Shown one piece after another: positions 23,761 to 35,253 of a DNA stretch of 64,000 nucleotides (position 1 is its first letter; each line of letters starts with the position of its first letter). The DNA comes from Calliopum simillimum (Eukaryota; Arthropoda; Insecta; Diptera; Lauxaniidae). Under the pieces are notes generated by a model that was not told where the DNA came from, made no database searches, and saw only the letters and a list, made by a program, of their open reading frames with translations. The position numbers and the translations under genes were made by a program. The stretch is taken from contig OX638368.1 in the NCBI GenBank assembly GCA_951812925.1, positions 126,069,309 through 126,133,308 of the forward strand, written 5' to 3'.

Positions 23761-24995
23761 TTAATACCAGCAAAGTATTTATATAGAACAATGACAAAAA
23801 AAAAGTATTAATTTAACACTTTTTGGAATAAATTTCAGACTTTTTTGGAATAAATTTGAAACTTTTTTGTAAAAAATTTTGAACTAAATACCAAAATAGT
23901 TCAAAATTAATACTAAAGGGAATCAAAAGTCACAAAAGTAAACTTTAATTTTTTAGTGTGAATGTATTAAAAATTAAATTTTATTTATATATGCTTGAAA
24001 TTTATTGTTTATCACTTTGCTTTTTTACTACTCTAGTGGAGAAGAAATAATGTTAATAATATTTCTCCGTTTACAGCTAAAGTTAGAGGTAGGGTCAATT
24101 TCATCGGTTTCATTAAATTTTCCGTTAAAGTGAAAATCAGTGCTTAGACATGTTTCTAACATTTGGTAATTGATATAAGTAAGGTCAATAAACTTTACCG
24201 TATTTGAAATGTGATAAAATTTTGCACATTCTATAGAAAGAATTGACAGAATTTGTCTACGAAAACTTAAGTTATATAGGGTAGAACGGGGTAAAATCGC
24301 CACGGGGTTAAACAACCAATTACCTCTAATTTTTTTTAATAAACTTGAATCGAACGACCGTTGGTACAGTAGATAATGAGAACTTTGGCAAAAGGTTCCA
24401 CTACCGCACGTGTGCTATAACCTGAGTTCTGACGAAAGAAAGATTTGACGCGTCCTAGGCGCAATATTTTCAGTCGACAAAAGTTCAAAATTTCACAAAT
24501 CAGTGAAGTGCAGAAAGAAAGGTAAGTGTTTTCTAAGAGCAGAATCAAATGTTGAATCCAAATCTAAAATTGGTTTAAAAAAATTTAAATTTGTTAAAAA
24601 GTTATTCGCTTTAAAATAAACAAAACCACGTGTGGTTAAATAACCAGTCAAACTTATAATTTTTTTTCTACCATTATGCCGCGTCATTACTAACATAGAA
24701 GCTGGGTTTCGTGCAACTGGCATATGCCCATTAAACGAGCACGTATTTAACGAAGTAGACTTCTTGCCATCGGAGGTGACTAATGGTACAAACGAGCCTG
24801 AACCGGAAGCATTCGACGGGGAGAGAGAAGAGATTTCACACAATAATGAAACACATGACGATAAGCAAAACCTCAGTGCGGAAGCAACTATGGAGAATCT
24901 CCGACCCCATCCCAAAGCTGCACCGCGAAAACAACAACTCGAGGCCGGAAAAAAAAGAAAATCCACCAAAAAGAAGGAGAAACAGGCATTGGCGA

Positions 24996-25140
24996 CAGTG
25001 GCGGATCCAGCATTGTCAAGAGGGGGGGCCGATTGACTACATTTCTAGATAATAACAGAATGTTTTCAAAATCTTTACATATAATTTAGGATTGACAGAG
25101 GGGGCGATCGCCCCATCGCCCCCCTCTGGATCCGCCACTG
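24996..25140. mobile_element. hAT-type MITE, 8-base target duplication ATTGGCGA
   Basis: The termini CAGTGGCGGATCCAG and CTGGATCCGCCACTG are perfect inverted repeats. ATTGGCGA flanks both ends (24,988-24,995 and 25,141-25,148), the 8-base duplication expected of hAT. The 145-base interior is non-coding. Confidence 0.92.
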
Positions 25141-25156
25141 ATTGGCGACCATGGTA

Positions 25157-25195
25157 TGTATGTATTCTCCTTTAACTCCTAGGAGGAGCATAGGG
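25157..25195 (-). mobile_element. 39-base 3' tail of an RTE-like LINE
   Basis: This segment is the reverse complement of the 3' end of the LINE at 22,110-22,170 (shared CTCCTTTAACTCCTAGGAGG and GCATAGGG blocks). CCATGGTA flanks both sides (25,149-25,156 and 25,196-25,203). It is a nearly completely 5'-truncated retrotransposition event inside the pogo coding region. Confidence 0.85.
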
Positions 25196-25670
25196 CCATG
25201 GTAAGGTCGGAAAAAAAGATTCTAAAGAAATTTTCCGAGCAAAAAAACCAAGACACGGCAGCCAAAAACAATATTCGTCGAACCAAAAGAGGTCGTCCAA
25301 GAAAAGTAGTATACGTTAAGGAAAGTGACGCCAGCGATTAATGAATCTACAGAGAAACTTTTTCAAGTTAATTTTGTTCTTTTGTAACGTTTTGTAAGAT
25401 TCTGATAAAATAAGAACCCTTAAAATAACAATGTTGGTCACTTTCATTATAAAAATACCCCACCAGGTGGGGTAAAACAAAAATTTGACACTTTTTGTTC
25501 AAATGCAAATACCGGATAAACAATGCGAGCTTGAAAAAAAATGTTCGTATGAATTTTGTAACAAAAGGGTTCAACGAACCAGAAACAGTTGTAATTTTCA
25601 AATTTCTATCATAAACAAAGTTTTTATAGAGTGCCAGACAAAAAAGTGGTTGTTTAACCCCGTTCTACCC

Positions 25671-26640
25671 TACATTATTCAGGACCCATTTTTTTGGAAT
25701 TTTCATTGCGATTGATGATGGTCAATCTAAACGTTATTTTGTTCCCACATAAAAGCTTTCTTATATAGATATAAAGTGTACATGAGTATGTATACTTTTT
25801 TCAGAATTCTTCTGAGAACACCGAACCCAATGGAATGTTAAAACTAAAAACTTCACCTCAAGTAATTATTGTAAGTACTTACCTGCAATTGAATGGCAAC
25901 ACCAGTAACCTTGTTAAAAGCGATGACTTCATAATTTCAAAGAGTTCGCCTTTTTATTTTTATAACTTTGACTTAAAAAGCAATTGATTACTTAGCTCAG
26001 TGGGCAAAATAAAAAGCACAACAGCAACAACAACTAAGCAAATAATAAAGAAAAAATACCAGGCATAAATTGAAACAACCGTATCCACCTACTTGACAAG
26101 TTCAAAAGCGCTGCTTCAACTGTTTCAACCTTTTTAACCTCACTCTATTGAAAGTTTTTTTTTTTCTGATTTAAAGCCTCTTAAGAATGTTTTTTAAGTA
26201 CTTTTTGATTATTGTTGTTTTGTTGTTGTTGTTGTTTTATTTGTTGTTTTATATTCCTGCACCTCAACATTAAATCTACGTGTATTTACATAACAATTTA
26301 TTAACGCAAAAAAACACTCACACTCACACACAGAAAACACTTAACACGCACAATCTTTTATTGTTTGTCGTCGAAACCAAAATATGAAAACTTCAAAACA
26401 AAGCAGGGTATTAACGCATTGCTATAATTCTATACAATATAAGACGGTATATATTAGATTGCCCATATGTACAACGTTTAAGTTTTTTTTTTTTGCTCTT
26501 ACACTGAGAAAAATCCGCATTATAATTTTTACTCCACTCGGATAGTAAAAAAGTTTAAGTAGTTAACACAAAATATCAAACATAAATCACCTTATCCATT
26601 TGACTTTATAATTTTTTGTGTTTGAACTTTACGTAAGGTG
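25671..26640. other. Probable single-copy intergenic DNA with TTG repeats
   Basis: Contains a GTTGTTGTTGTTG run near 26,214-26,240 and CACTCACAC tracts near 26,315. No gene is recognised. Confidence 0.4.
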
Positions 26641-26900
26641 AAGATCATAAAAATATAAAACCATTTTGACTTTAAAATTCTAGTAAAAATATCTACACAT
26701 TTTTGGGTAGACATTTGCTTTATGAATTGTACAAATTTTATACCACTTCATCATTTGCGCAAGTAGCGCAGAGGATGTGTTTCTACCTATCACACGGACG
26801 GACCATGGTTCGAACCCTAGTGCGGTCAGTTGGTTTTTATTTTGTTTTCTTTTTGTGTCAACTTTACAGTAAGGTTAATACCACGCCAATTTTTCAAAAC
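26641..26900 (+). repeat. tRNA-like repeat, copy 3
   Basis: The best-preserved core of the family: AAGTAGCGCAGAGGATG fits an A-box, and GGTTCGAACCC (about 26,808-26,818) is a consensus B-box, followed by TAGTGCGG. Short CGCA/TGCG pairing could form part of an acceptor stem. The anticodon arm cannot be drawn convincingly. The downstream ACTTTACAGTAAGGTTAATA block is shared with the copy at 18.88 kb. Confidence 0.55.
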
Positions 26901-27082
26901 GATATCATGCATTCTGAATTGATTAAAACTATAAGGTTACATTTTTTTCAGTGCGGAGTTCTCACTATTTTGACTTTTTCTTCATGTCTTTGTCCTTGTA
27001 GTGAATTATTTTTGTGTACACTTTTTTGTCCAAAAAAAACCATAGTGCGACGATTGAAAACTATTTTATATTATAGAAAGAT

Positions 27083-28084
27083 ATTGATCCTCCTTTCAAC
27101 CTCCTTTTGACAAAAAAAAACCTTTTTGGAAAAATTTGGAAGGAGAAACTCTCATTTTTAGCAAATTTAGATAGATTCGTTACTCATTCTCCATAAAAGA
27201 TGACATAAGCCATAAGCGAAAAAATCAATAGTTTAGAAGTCAAAGACAATTAAAGCAATAAGTCTTTTTAAAGTCCATTCCTCAAGCTTTGATCGAAACC
27301 TGGCTGGGTTTTTTTAATTACAGATTCTTAATTTTTTTTTGAAATCTTATTTCTTTTATCTCTTTTTTACGAAAATGGACGTGGAGCAAAAAAAAATTCT
27401 AACATTGCTCATATGGGCAATCTAGTACATACTACATGCATACACACGTATGCTTGTAGGTGTTATTATAACAAACATAAATACTTTGACAATCTTTCGT
27501 AAATCGTCGAAACGTGCAAATAAACTTTAAGCACGTGATGTTTGGTTTTTACAGGGTTAAATGTTAAATGATTTGGGTGCTAACTTTTGGTCACACTTTG
27601 GCGCAAGAATCGTCAGGTTAAGTGGGAATGTTTGTACCAAATTTGTACAAAAAAAAGAAGCTCTTAATATTGTTTTTTGGAAAACTGCGGAATAATTATG
27701 TTCCTGCCAAAACACAAATTTTGATTAACATATCTTAAAATGGAAAATTAGCTATTGTAACTTGTATAAAACATGATATTTGCATCGGAGGTTTAATGAA
27801 ATTTGTTTGGTTTACGAATTGCATTCTCATTTAACTCCGCACCACTTTACTTATAAAGATTCTTGAAAAACTAAAAATAAATTACGAATCCTTGTGTTGA
27901 CTATGATATCTAGGATCCACATAAAGTAACCGTCGAAAAGCACAAACCTGCTTCAGAAAATTGCGGAGTAGGTGTTCACACGGAATTGTCATGGACAATT
28001 GAAATGACCAAACTTTATTTGTAAAATATTTCTTTATAAGTTTTTGAATATAAATACAAACATTTATAAAATATGACCAAAAAT
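27083..28084. repeat. 3' flank of IR gene 1, duplicated at 36.9-37.9 kb
   Basis: Block by block this matches 36,903-37,912: CCTCCTTTTGACA, AAAGATGACATAAG, CGTCGAAACGTGCAAATAAA, GGGTTAAATGTTAAATGATT, and so on up to the receptor stop codon. It shows that genes 1 and 2 lie in a direct segmental duplication. A 90-codon frame is open in the right copy but frameshifted here, so it is probably not a gene. An AATAAA for gene 1 lies on the minus strand at 28,014-28,019. Confidence 0.75.
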
Positions 28085-29941
28085 TCACATTTTACATTTA
28101 AAGTACAATAATTCTATGACATAAATTACACAACTTGTGCCAAGTCCTACGAAATAAAACTTCCAACTCCAACTTAAGTCTTCGATTGTAATCGGCTTCA
28201 ACTTCTCCATAACACTTTTATCTTTTATGGTAAGTAGACCAGCTTCAATCATATCATTGAAATTTAAGTCATACCAATGCATACTAATACCCGAACTATG
28301 CAATTGACCAATGAAGGTATTGACAGCTTCCATTAAAAATGAATCTTCATGCAAAGCAACTCCATAAAGAATATCAACACTCAAAGTCAGCTGTTTTGGA
28401 GAACGAAATTTCTTTTTCTGAAAATATTGCTGCTGTTGATTCACAACGGCCCAAAAGGAACTCGGAACAACATAGGCCATAGTTGTATTATATTCGAATA
28501 GATGTCTTTCGTACAGCGTTAAATTATCTACTGACACCAAAATATTATCCTTTATTCGAAGAATTATGTTTTCATTGCTATGGTTCCATTTTAAATATGT
28601 CTGAAATGGTTTGAATGTCATTATATTTAATTTATGATCTTCTACATCCGCAAAGCTATTAATTTCCGGTTTCATTGGTGGATTTGTGAAAAACGACTGC
28701 AAATTGGTTTGGTAGCTGATATCCTTAATAAGATTGTAAACGACTACAAGGATAAAAAGCATTTTTACATGAAGCAGTATTTTGCTTCTTAGACGTTTGA
28801 TAAATATTTTTCCACTTAGATCCAATAGAACACGAAAATTTAATAATATTTCAAGAAAAATTGAAAACAATGAACATTTCTTTTCCCACAGATAAATACT
28901 AATCACCGATATAACAACAAATGCAAAATAGATACACCTTAATATTAAAATAATGTCATTTGTGTAGATTCTTGCAAAGAATTCACTTCTATTATATGCT
29001 TTTGCAACCGGTACAACTGTATACAGCTTTCCCACTTCGATTATATCGGAAAGTCTTAAATGTTTTCCCGCCACGAATTCATCTACTACAAATGCAGTAC
29101 ATAAATCTACGGTGCCATTGAGCAACATTGGTTCCATTTGATAAAAATATTCTGCATATACTGGCTTTTTTACTTCTACCGGAACTGCATATATGAGAGT
29201 TGCATTCAGTTTTTTTACAAAGTTTGTGGTAAATCGACCTGAACTACCTCCCACACGCAATTCACCATTAGGCTTCTGATATAACAAAGTTGAAGGAGGC
29301 GATGAAATTGCATAGATTTTAAGTGGATAACCATGTAAGTTATTCATGCGTTGTGGAAAATATGTATAGTTTATTTGAAACTTTCGTGCTTCAATAGTCA
29401 TTTCCGGAAAAGGTTGGTAATTGTAATAGTAACCGGTTTGCTGATAATCTCCAAATATAATCATTACGTTTAGCATATGTTGAGACCAGCAATATTTGAA
29501 GTAATACTCGAGCAATTTCCTTTTTGAGATAATGTCAGTTTCATTTTGCTTTAAGTATACAATAACTCTCGTAGTTCTGTATCCTTTAAAAATGCTTAAG
29601 AATTTCTGCTGGTCCGATAAATATTTTGGTTCTTTGGTGCATATAATTGTCAAAACCTCATGGTTACTCAGCTGTGTCAATCCCAATTGTGCATTCAAGC
29701 CATTAAAAAAAAGCTTGGGCTTATCATGTGAAAATATGTTTATATCTTCTTCCAAACAATGATGTCCTTTTTCTTCCGCTATTAAGAGTGTTTCAAAATG
29801 TTTTTCCTGGTTTATTTTTTCCAATAGATTTGACAATGGATATTGTAATCTCACTTTCACAGCATTTACCCGTACCAAATTTTTGTTTGTTGATAACAGG
29901 AGTATGCAACTGATCCATGCTACTTTTTGGAGCGTCAACAT
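28085..29941 (-). CDS. Divergent ionotropic receptor, IR gene 1 (618 aa)
   Basis: Intact single-exon receptor from ATG to TGA. Residues 1-26 look like a signal peptide. About 30-195 is the extracellular amino-terminal region with paired cysteines. About 200-325 is lobe S1 of the ligand-binding domain (GRFTTNFVKKLNAT). M1 is at about 330-352, a pore-loop segment at 356-378, and M2 at 388-406, followed by SYQTNLQSFFTNPP, equivalent to the post-M2 motif of ionotropic glutamate receptors. Lobe S2 spans 415-585, with HEDSFLMEAVNTFIG and SSGISMHW as its C-terminal helix, and M3 is at 592-612. Several N-glycosylation sites (NYT, NAT, NGT, NLT, NTT) lie in the extracellular parts. Length, lack of introns and clustering fit the fly IR20a-type clade (Ir52/Ir94 relatives); exact orthology is not assignable. 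It is probably a chemosensory cation-channel subunit. The extracellular halves are nearly identical to gene 2. Confidence 0.92.
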   Translation of the reverse strand: MLTLQKVAWISCILLLSTNKNLVRVNAVKVRLQYPLSNLLEKINQEKHFETLLIAEEKGHHCLEEDINIFSHDKPKLFFNGLNAQLGLTQLSNHEVLTIICTKEPKYLSDQQKFLSIFKGYRTTRVIVYLKQNETDIISKRKLLEYYFKYCWSQHMLNVMIIFGDYQQTGYYYNYQPFPEMTIEARKFQINYTYFPQRMNNLHGYPLKIYAISSPPSTLLYQKPNGELRVGGSSGRFTTNFVKKLNATLIYAVPVEVKKPVYAEYFYQMEPMLLNGTVDLCTAFVVDEFVAGKHLRLSDIIEVGKLYTVVPVAKAYNRSEFFARIYTNDIILILRCIYFAFVVISVISIYLWEKKCSLFSIFLEILLNFRVLLDLSGKIFIKRLRSKILLHVKMLFILVVVYNLIKDISYQTNLQSFFTNPPMKPEINSFADVEDHKLNIMTFKPFQTYLKWNHSNENIILRIKDNILVSVDNLTLYERHLFEYNTTMAYVVPSSFWAVVNQQQQYFQKKKFRSPKQLTLSVDILYGVALHEDSFLMEAVNTFIGQLHSSGISMHWYDLNFNDMIEAGLLTIKDKSVMEKLKPITIEDLSWSWKFYFVGLGTSCVIYVIELLYFKCKM

Positions 29942-30900
29942 TTTACTAAAAATCTGCTGATTTGTTCGGGAACGAATGGGCTTTGTGCGGTTTTATTTTT
30001 TTTGTATTTCATAGAAACCAAAAGCAATTTGGTTACACTAAGGAAAAGTGGTGTTTCTTATTTATAGTTCAAAATTATATATAATCAGCATAAAATACGT
30101 AAAAGGTTTTTTATTGCGCTCTTGAATATTTGTTAAGTCATCTTGTCGATAATGTTTTAAATGCACACATACCTGTCGTATAGAAAACTCGAAAGTGGCA
30201 ACTCCATGTAATTAGAAGTAGTTTTCGACAAATTAGTTTTAAACCAAAATATGCATGTTACTTAAGTAAATTAGAGGAGAAGTAGTAAATATGTGAAAGC
30301 ATTAACCCAACTCATTCAATGTGCTTTTATATAACTCTCACAGGATTATTAAAAGTTTTTAACTCAGAAATATGGAAAAGTTGTTAAGAAATTTGAAAAA
30401 TTTCAATGCATCAGAATAGATTTAGATCAAAATCGTTTTTATTCTAATTACATGTACATATATACGGATGGACTGACAAAATTTCACTGAGTTGGTCAGT
30501 AGAATAAGTGGGAAATTATTTTTGTTTATTTATTTTTAATCATCATATAACCTTTTATACCTACATTTTTTCAGCCTACTGATCTACTTTTGGAATCGAG
30601 TTTTTGAATCTTGCTGTGTTAATTATCTCCGCAATATTGGAATTTTATGCTACAAGTTTTGCGCCTATTTAACAAACTACTAACCCAATATGCATTCTTA
30701 AATTCAATTTTATTGAGGTTATTCAGCAGCCATTTCCCTTTAAAAACTAAAGTTGTTTAACATTCCACTAAAACATAAGTGGTTTAATTGCACTGAAATT
30801 TCCTGTGCTTTACGTCTGAAAGATCTTGCCTTGAAGGCATAACTTGATAATAATTCGCCTCAAAATTAACGCACTTATAAGTACAGTAAAAATGTAGAAT
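29942..30900 (-). promoter_or_regulatory. 5' flank of IR gene 1
   Basis: The first ~900 bases upstream are conserved with the flanks of gene 2 (39,767-40,600) and gene 4 (51,091-51,241 plus 53,604-54,340). An ATAAAA box lies about 45-50 bases upstream of the ATG on the minus strand, and a conserved CCCATTCGTTCCCGAACAAA-like block precedes the ATG. Conservation among paralogues may reflect recent duplication rather than function. The 5' border of the duplication is near 30,850. Confidence 0.5.
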
Positions 30901-31069
30901 GACCTAGAAAAAATTGCGCACTGCAATTTGTTTTGCTTAATGTTTTTAGGACTAAGGCCAAAAAAATTGGCTCCCCAACCGTCCGCTTTAGCCACCATCT
31001 TGAAATATGTTTAATTCGATATATCTCGTTTCCTATTGGTCGTACTGAAAAAATTTTGAAAAATTTTTG

Positions 31070-34000
31070 ATTCATAGTTATTTTTTGTTATGAAACTTGT
31101 ATGTTTTCACTTCTAACCGTCATACTTTCAAAATGATAAATAAACCGATGAGAATAATAATAAGAAAAAACTCGGAAATCATCGAATGGTATAGAAAAAT
31201 ATCAAAAACTCAAATTTTTTTTTTGTGAAATACAATGCCCTAACATAAATAAATGTTTCGTCTTTTGTATGGCGGCTGAAATATCTTATCTTCAAAGGAT
31301 CATAGCTCGGAAAATAAGAATCCTATTGGAAAAATCCGAAAGGATATTTGGATCAGGAAGAGTGTAGCTCTTCGATGCTATTAATAAAAAAGAATTTCAC
31401 ATTTTCTTGCAGCTACGCTGTAAGACTGTACACAACGTTATATTCCAGTTCAAGCAGGCATATTTCAAAATCCTGCAGGTATAATGACAGTTCTGCTAAT
31501 GAAGACGGATTCAGAGTAAAAAGATCATAAGACTGCTTATAAGAATTAAACAGTTCATTAAATTTTTGTTTTGTGCCTGAGTTGTTAACCAAAATTTCTA
31601 TTTTGATAAAAAAGCGGGCGTGGCAATTATTAAACAAAGCCTTCTTTTTGTTATCCTTTAGATACTCCTGATCCAGATTTGCATACCAAATTTCATTAAA
31701 ATATGTTGTAAAATTTGCGAGAAATAGCATTTAATGTGTTTTATTGTATGGGAGGTTCCACGCGCACTTTCGATATTTTGCCTAATTTCAGGTCGTAGTT
31801 GCCTAATAGACTCCCTACAGTTAAGTTCAGAAAGATTGCTTTAGCAGTTTTCTCTTTATAGCGCATTATATTTTTGTGGGCGGTGCCACGCCCTTCAACG
31901 AGTTTTCCCAATATAACGGCATATCACATATTAATATTGTACTTGTTTGCAAACGTAACAGCTCCTAAATTTTCATCACAATTGTTGGAGGTGTTTTCGA
32001 GTAATATTGAATCAAAATTTTCAAGGGTTAAAAAGTGGGCGTGGCACTTATTCGATCCCGCCCATTTTTCGTTTGTTACAAGGTATTATTAAGCAGTACC
32101 TACATACCAAATTTCATTAAAATACTAGGGCTGTGCAACGAGCCGAACTAGTTCGATCAAACTCAAAACTCATGAGCTTTTCACACAATTTCAGTACCGA
32201 ACTGAGTTCGTTTAGCTCAGCTCAACTCAGCTCAACTCAGTTCGTAAGTTCGTGAGTTTTGAGCTGATCGTTTGATCGATCATCGAATTCGTTGTGAGCT
32301 GATCGTTTGTTTGTTGAGCTAGTAAGTTATGAGTTTTCTCGTTTGTTTGGTTACGTTCAGCGTGTTCGTTATGCGATGTATATGATTGCAATCAGCGTTG
32401 TAAGAATTGCGTAGAAATAATACTTAAGGTTTAATATTATACACGAATATTAAACAAATATTTTGCATAGTTGTTTTTTTGCTCTTAATTTGAAATTGTG
32501 AACTTAATAAAATTGAAAATAAAACTAAGACGTTTTGACAAATGATTTTGAATGAAAAAGTTAATTTTTTTTAGGGTTGCCACCTGTTTTTTGTAATAAA
32601 ATCAAAACTTTCTATCAATAAATTGCTAAAATCATAATTTTCTCTCTATAAATTGACATCTTAGGTCCAAAACCGACGAAACAAAAATTTGGGGTTGCCA
32701 TATCAGGGTCGAAAGACGTTTTTTTGGAAAATTGCATTTCTTTGTCAACTTTCTTTATTGAAAGTTATAGAATCGACCCAGGCTGCCACCTGGTTTTTTT
32801 AATAACATCAAAATTTTCTTTCAATAAATTGCTTAAATCATCATTTTCTCTCTATAAACGACGAAACAAAAATTTAGGGTTGCCATATCAGGATTGCCAG
32901 ACGTTTTTATGGAAATTGCATTTCTTTTTCAACTTTCTTTATTGAAAAATATAGAATCGACCCAAAAACCCACATTAATTTCCTTGGGCGTTATTTCCTA
33001 ACGCCAATTTTTTTGGGGTTGCCACCTCGTTTTTTTAATAAAATCAAAATTTTTTTTCAATAAATTGCTAAAATCATAATTGTTTTCTCTATAAATTGAC
33101 ATCTTGAGTCCAAAAACAATAAAAAAAGTTAACAACCAAATGCAATTTTGCGAAAAAAAAGTCATGCAACCTTAATATGGCAACCTTAAATTTTTCTTTC
33201 GTTATTTGTGGACCCAAGATGTCAATTTATAGAGAGCAAATGATGATTTATGCATTTTATTCCAACAAAATTTTGATTTTATTAAAAAAACCAGGTGGCC
33301 ACCCCAAAAAATTTACTATGGGTTTTTGGGTCGATTCTATAACTTTCAATAAAGAATGTTGACAATGAAATGCAATTTTCTAAAAAAACGTCTGAAAAAC
33401 GTTTTTGAACCCAAGATGTCAATTTATAGAGAGCAAATGATGATTTAAGCAATTTATTGATAGAAAATTTTGATTTTATTAAAAGAAACAGGTGGCAACT
33501 CTAAAAAAAATATGTTGGATTTTTTTAAAGTTTATCTAAGCGGTTAAAGGCTAAAATTAAATTTTTTTTTTTTTTGAAATGTATGGTTTAAGCAAATTTT
33601 ACAAAAAAAAAAAACATGTGGCAATAATGAAAGTTGCTTCTGCTGTGTACAGCGAAGAGCCGAAGTTCAAACAAAAAACAACTATGCAAAATATTTGTTT
33701 AATATTCGTGTATAATATTAAACCTTAAACTTATCCCAATTCTTACACATTTTTTGCAACGCTGATTGCAACTTGCAATCATATTCAACGCATATCGAAC
33801 ACGCTGAACGTAACCAAACAAACGAGAAAACTCATAACTAACGCGCTCAACAAACAAACGATCAGCTCACAACGAATTCGCTGATCGATTAAACGATCAG
33901 CTCAAAACTCACGAACTTACGAACTGAGTTGAGCTGAGTTGAGCTGAGCTGATCGATCTTGTTCGTTGTGTGTGGCGAAAACTCGAACAGGTTCGATCAG

Positions 34001-34640
34001 CTCATTGCACAGCCCTATAAAATACCTAGTAAAATTTGCGAGAAATAGCATTTAACGTATTTTGCTTGTATGGGAGGTTCCACGCGCAACGGCGATATTT
34101 TGCCCACTTTCAGATCAGAGATGCTTTATAGCAAGTAGGCTCCCCACAGTTAATTTTGGAATGATTACTTTATTAGTTTTCTTTTTATACCGTATTATAT
34201 TTTTGTGGGCCGTGCCACGCCCTTCACCGAGTTTTTCCAATATAACGGCATATCACATATTAATACTTGTTTGTAGAGGTAACATCTCCTAAATTTTCAT
34301 CAAAATTGTTGGAGTCGTTTTCGAGTGATATTGAATCAAAATTTTCAAGGGCTAAAAAGTGGGCGTGGCACTTTTTTGATCCCGCCCACTTTTTGTCTGT
34401 TACAAGGTATTACTAAGCCGTACTTGTTTATCAAATTTCATTTAAATACCTTATATGGTTTGCGAGTTATGACCATATCAAAATTAAAATTTAACATTAC
34501 CCGAAGTTTCATTAAAATCGCTGTAGCCGTTTTCGAGAAAAAGTTTTGCCCGTTCCAAACATAAGTACATAAGTACATAGGTACATAAGTACATAAGTGC
34601 ATACAATTTTATCTCGTATAAGAAGAGAAGATTTATATAT
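31070..34640. repeat. Dispersed non-coding module, split by a hAT foldback
   Basis: 31,070-32,117 plus 34,026-34,640 match 51,925-53,250 (shared AAATAAACCGATGAGAATAA, GGGAGGTTCCACGCGCA, AAAAGTGGGCGTGGCA, and the ending ACATAAGTACATA...CTCGTATAAGAAGAGAAGAT). It contains no coding frame. It appears to be a TE-derived unit with internal partial duplication (the GGGAGGTTCCACGCGC block occurs twice here). Confidence 0.7.
32126..34017. mobile_element. hAT-type foldback element, 8-base target duplication TAAAATAC
   Basis: The ends TAGGGCTGTGCAA and TTGCACAGCCCTA are inverted repeats, and TAAAATAC flanks both sides (32,118-32,125 and 34,018-34,025), an exact 8-base hAT-type duplication. The arms are about 350 bases long and rich in GAGCTGAGTTGAGCTGA-type subrepeats and AACGATCAGCTCA blocks. 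The interior is itself largely palindromic, built from the GGTTGCCACCTG repeat family seen at 7.5 and 9.7 kb. There is no transposase, so it is non-autonomous. Confidence 0.9.
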
Positions 34641-34995
34641 TTACTAGCTGTTTTACCCGGCGTTGTTCGGGTATTGAAAAAAAGGAAAAACGCACTAAAG
34701 CTAGTAACTTAAACTATTTCTTAAAATAATGTGCCACAAACAGATGCTCCAATATATTTATTTTATTTATTTCTATAAAATTATCACATCTAACATATCG
34801 GTAAAAGTTCAAAAAGTATCGGAAAACATCCAAAATATCAGTAGAACTCCAAAAGTATTGAAAAATATTGAAATATATCGAAGAAATCGGTAAGAGCCCC
34901 TTAAAAACGATATCTGCATCATCTTTTTTCATTTCAAGAATAACCAATGGAGCACTTTTGATTCTACTGAAGGCCCATTTTGGCTAAAAAAAAAC
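34641..34995. repeat. Repeat-derived segment with ACCCGGCGTTGTTCGGGT motif
   Basis: Starts with TTTACTAGCTGTTTTACCCG, a repeat-associated motif common in insect genomes. The part at about 34,890-34,990 (CCAATGGAGCACTTTTGATT) is an inverted partner of 57,575-57,625. No gene is seen. Confidence 0.45.
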
Positions 34996-35213
34996 ATTCA
35001 GATGTAAGGATCATACAGTTAAATTCATCGATTTAACACAAAAATGCGGAATTTTTGTTTTTTTCATGTACAGGGGATAAAAAACATCAAAACTCGATTA
35101 AAAATATGTGACGTGCTGGGGAAAAACTACGAGACACGGTTATTTTTTTTAACGTCTACTTTAAGAATTTTTTGGATTTTCTCATGTGTTTTTTTTTTTG
35201 TGTCGAAAAGTGA
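34996..35213. mobile_element. Fragment of the 11,165-13,758 foldback family
   Basis: Shares TAAGGATCAT, TTAAATTCATCGATTTAACA, TTTTTTCATGTACAG, GACGTGCTGGGGAAAAACTA and TTTGGATTTTCTCATGTGTT blocks with the right end and interior of the foldback at 11-13.8 kb. Only one arm is present, so it is a broken copy. It lies immediately beside the orphan receptor promoter. Confidence 0.7.
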
Positions 35214-35253
35214 TTTGGTTTTGTTAAGAAAATTTCCGAGATCGATTTAAGAT

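Larger units (their letters stand above)
24680..25341 (+). pseudogene. pogo/Tigger-type transposase C-terminus, interrupted
   Basis: The frame shows AGFRATGICPLNEHVF and FLPSEVT, the conserved block that ends the DDE domain region of pogo/Tigger proteins. It is followed by an acidic linker, then LRPHPKAAPRK and a lysine-rich tail including TKRGRPRK, an AT-hook-like motif. Two insertions (24,996-25,140 and 25,157-25,195, each with its 8-base duplication) split it. On either side of them the reading frame stays compatible through to the stop at 25,339. The catalytic core is missing. Confidence 0.72.
24279..25670 (+). mobile_element. pogo/Tigger-like DNA element, truncated, with two nested insertions
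   Basis: The termini GGGTAGAACGGGGT (24,279) and its inverted partner ending 25,670 are flanked by TA on both sides (24,277-24,278 and 25,671-25,672). Inside is only the C-terminal part of a pogo-type transposase, so the element is internally deleted. Length is 1,392 bases including a 145-base hAT MITE and a 39-base LINE tail. Confidence 0.8.

Noticed and set aside
26750..26830. A functional tRNA gene
   Set aside because: A- and B-box are good but a complete cloverleaf with anticodon cannot be drawn, and two other copies share long non-tRNA flanks.
26703..27110. 135-codon frame near the third tRNA-like repeat
   Set aside because: It runs across the tRNA-like core and duplicated non-coding flank and shows no protein motif; a chance frame.
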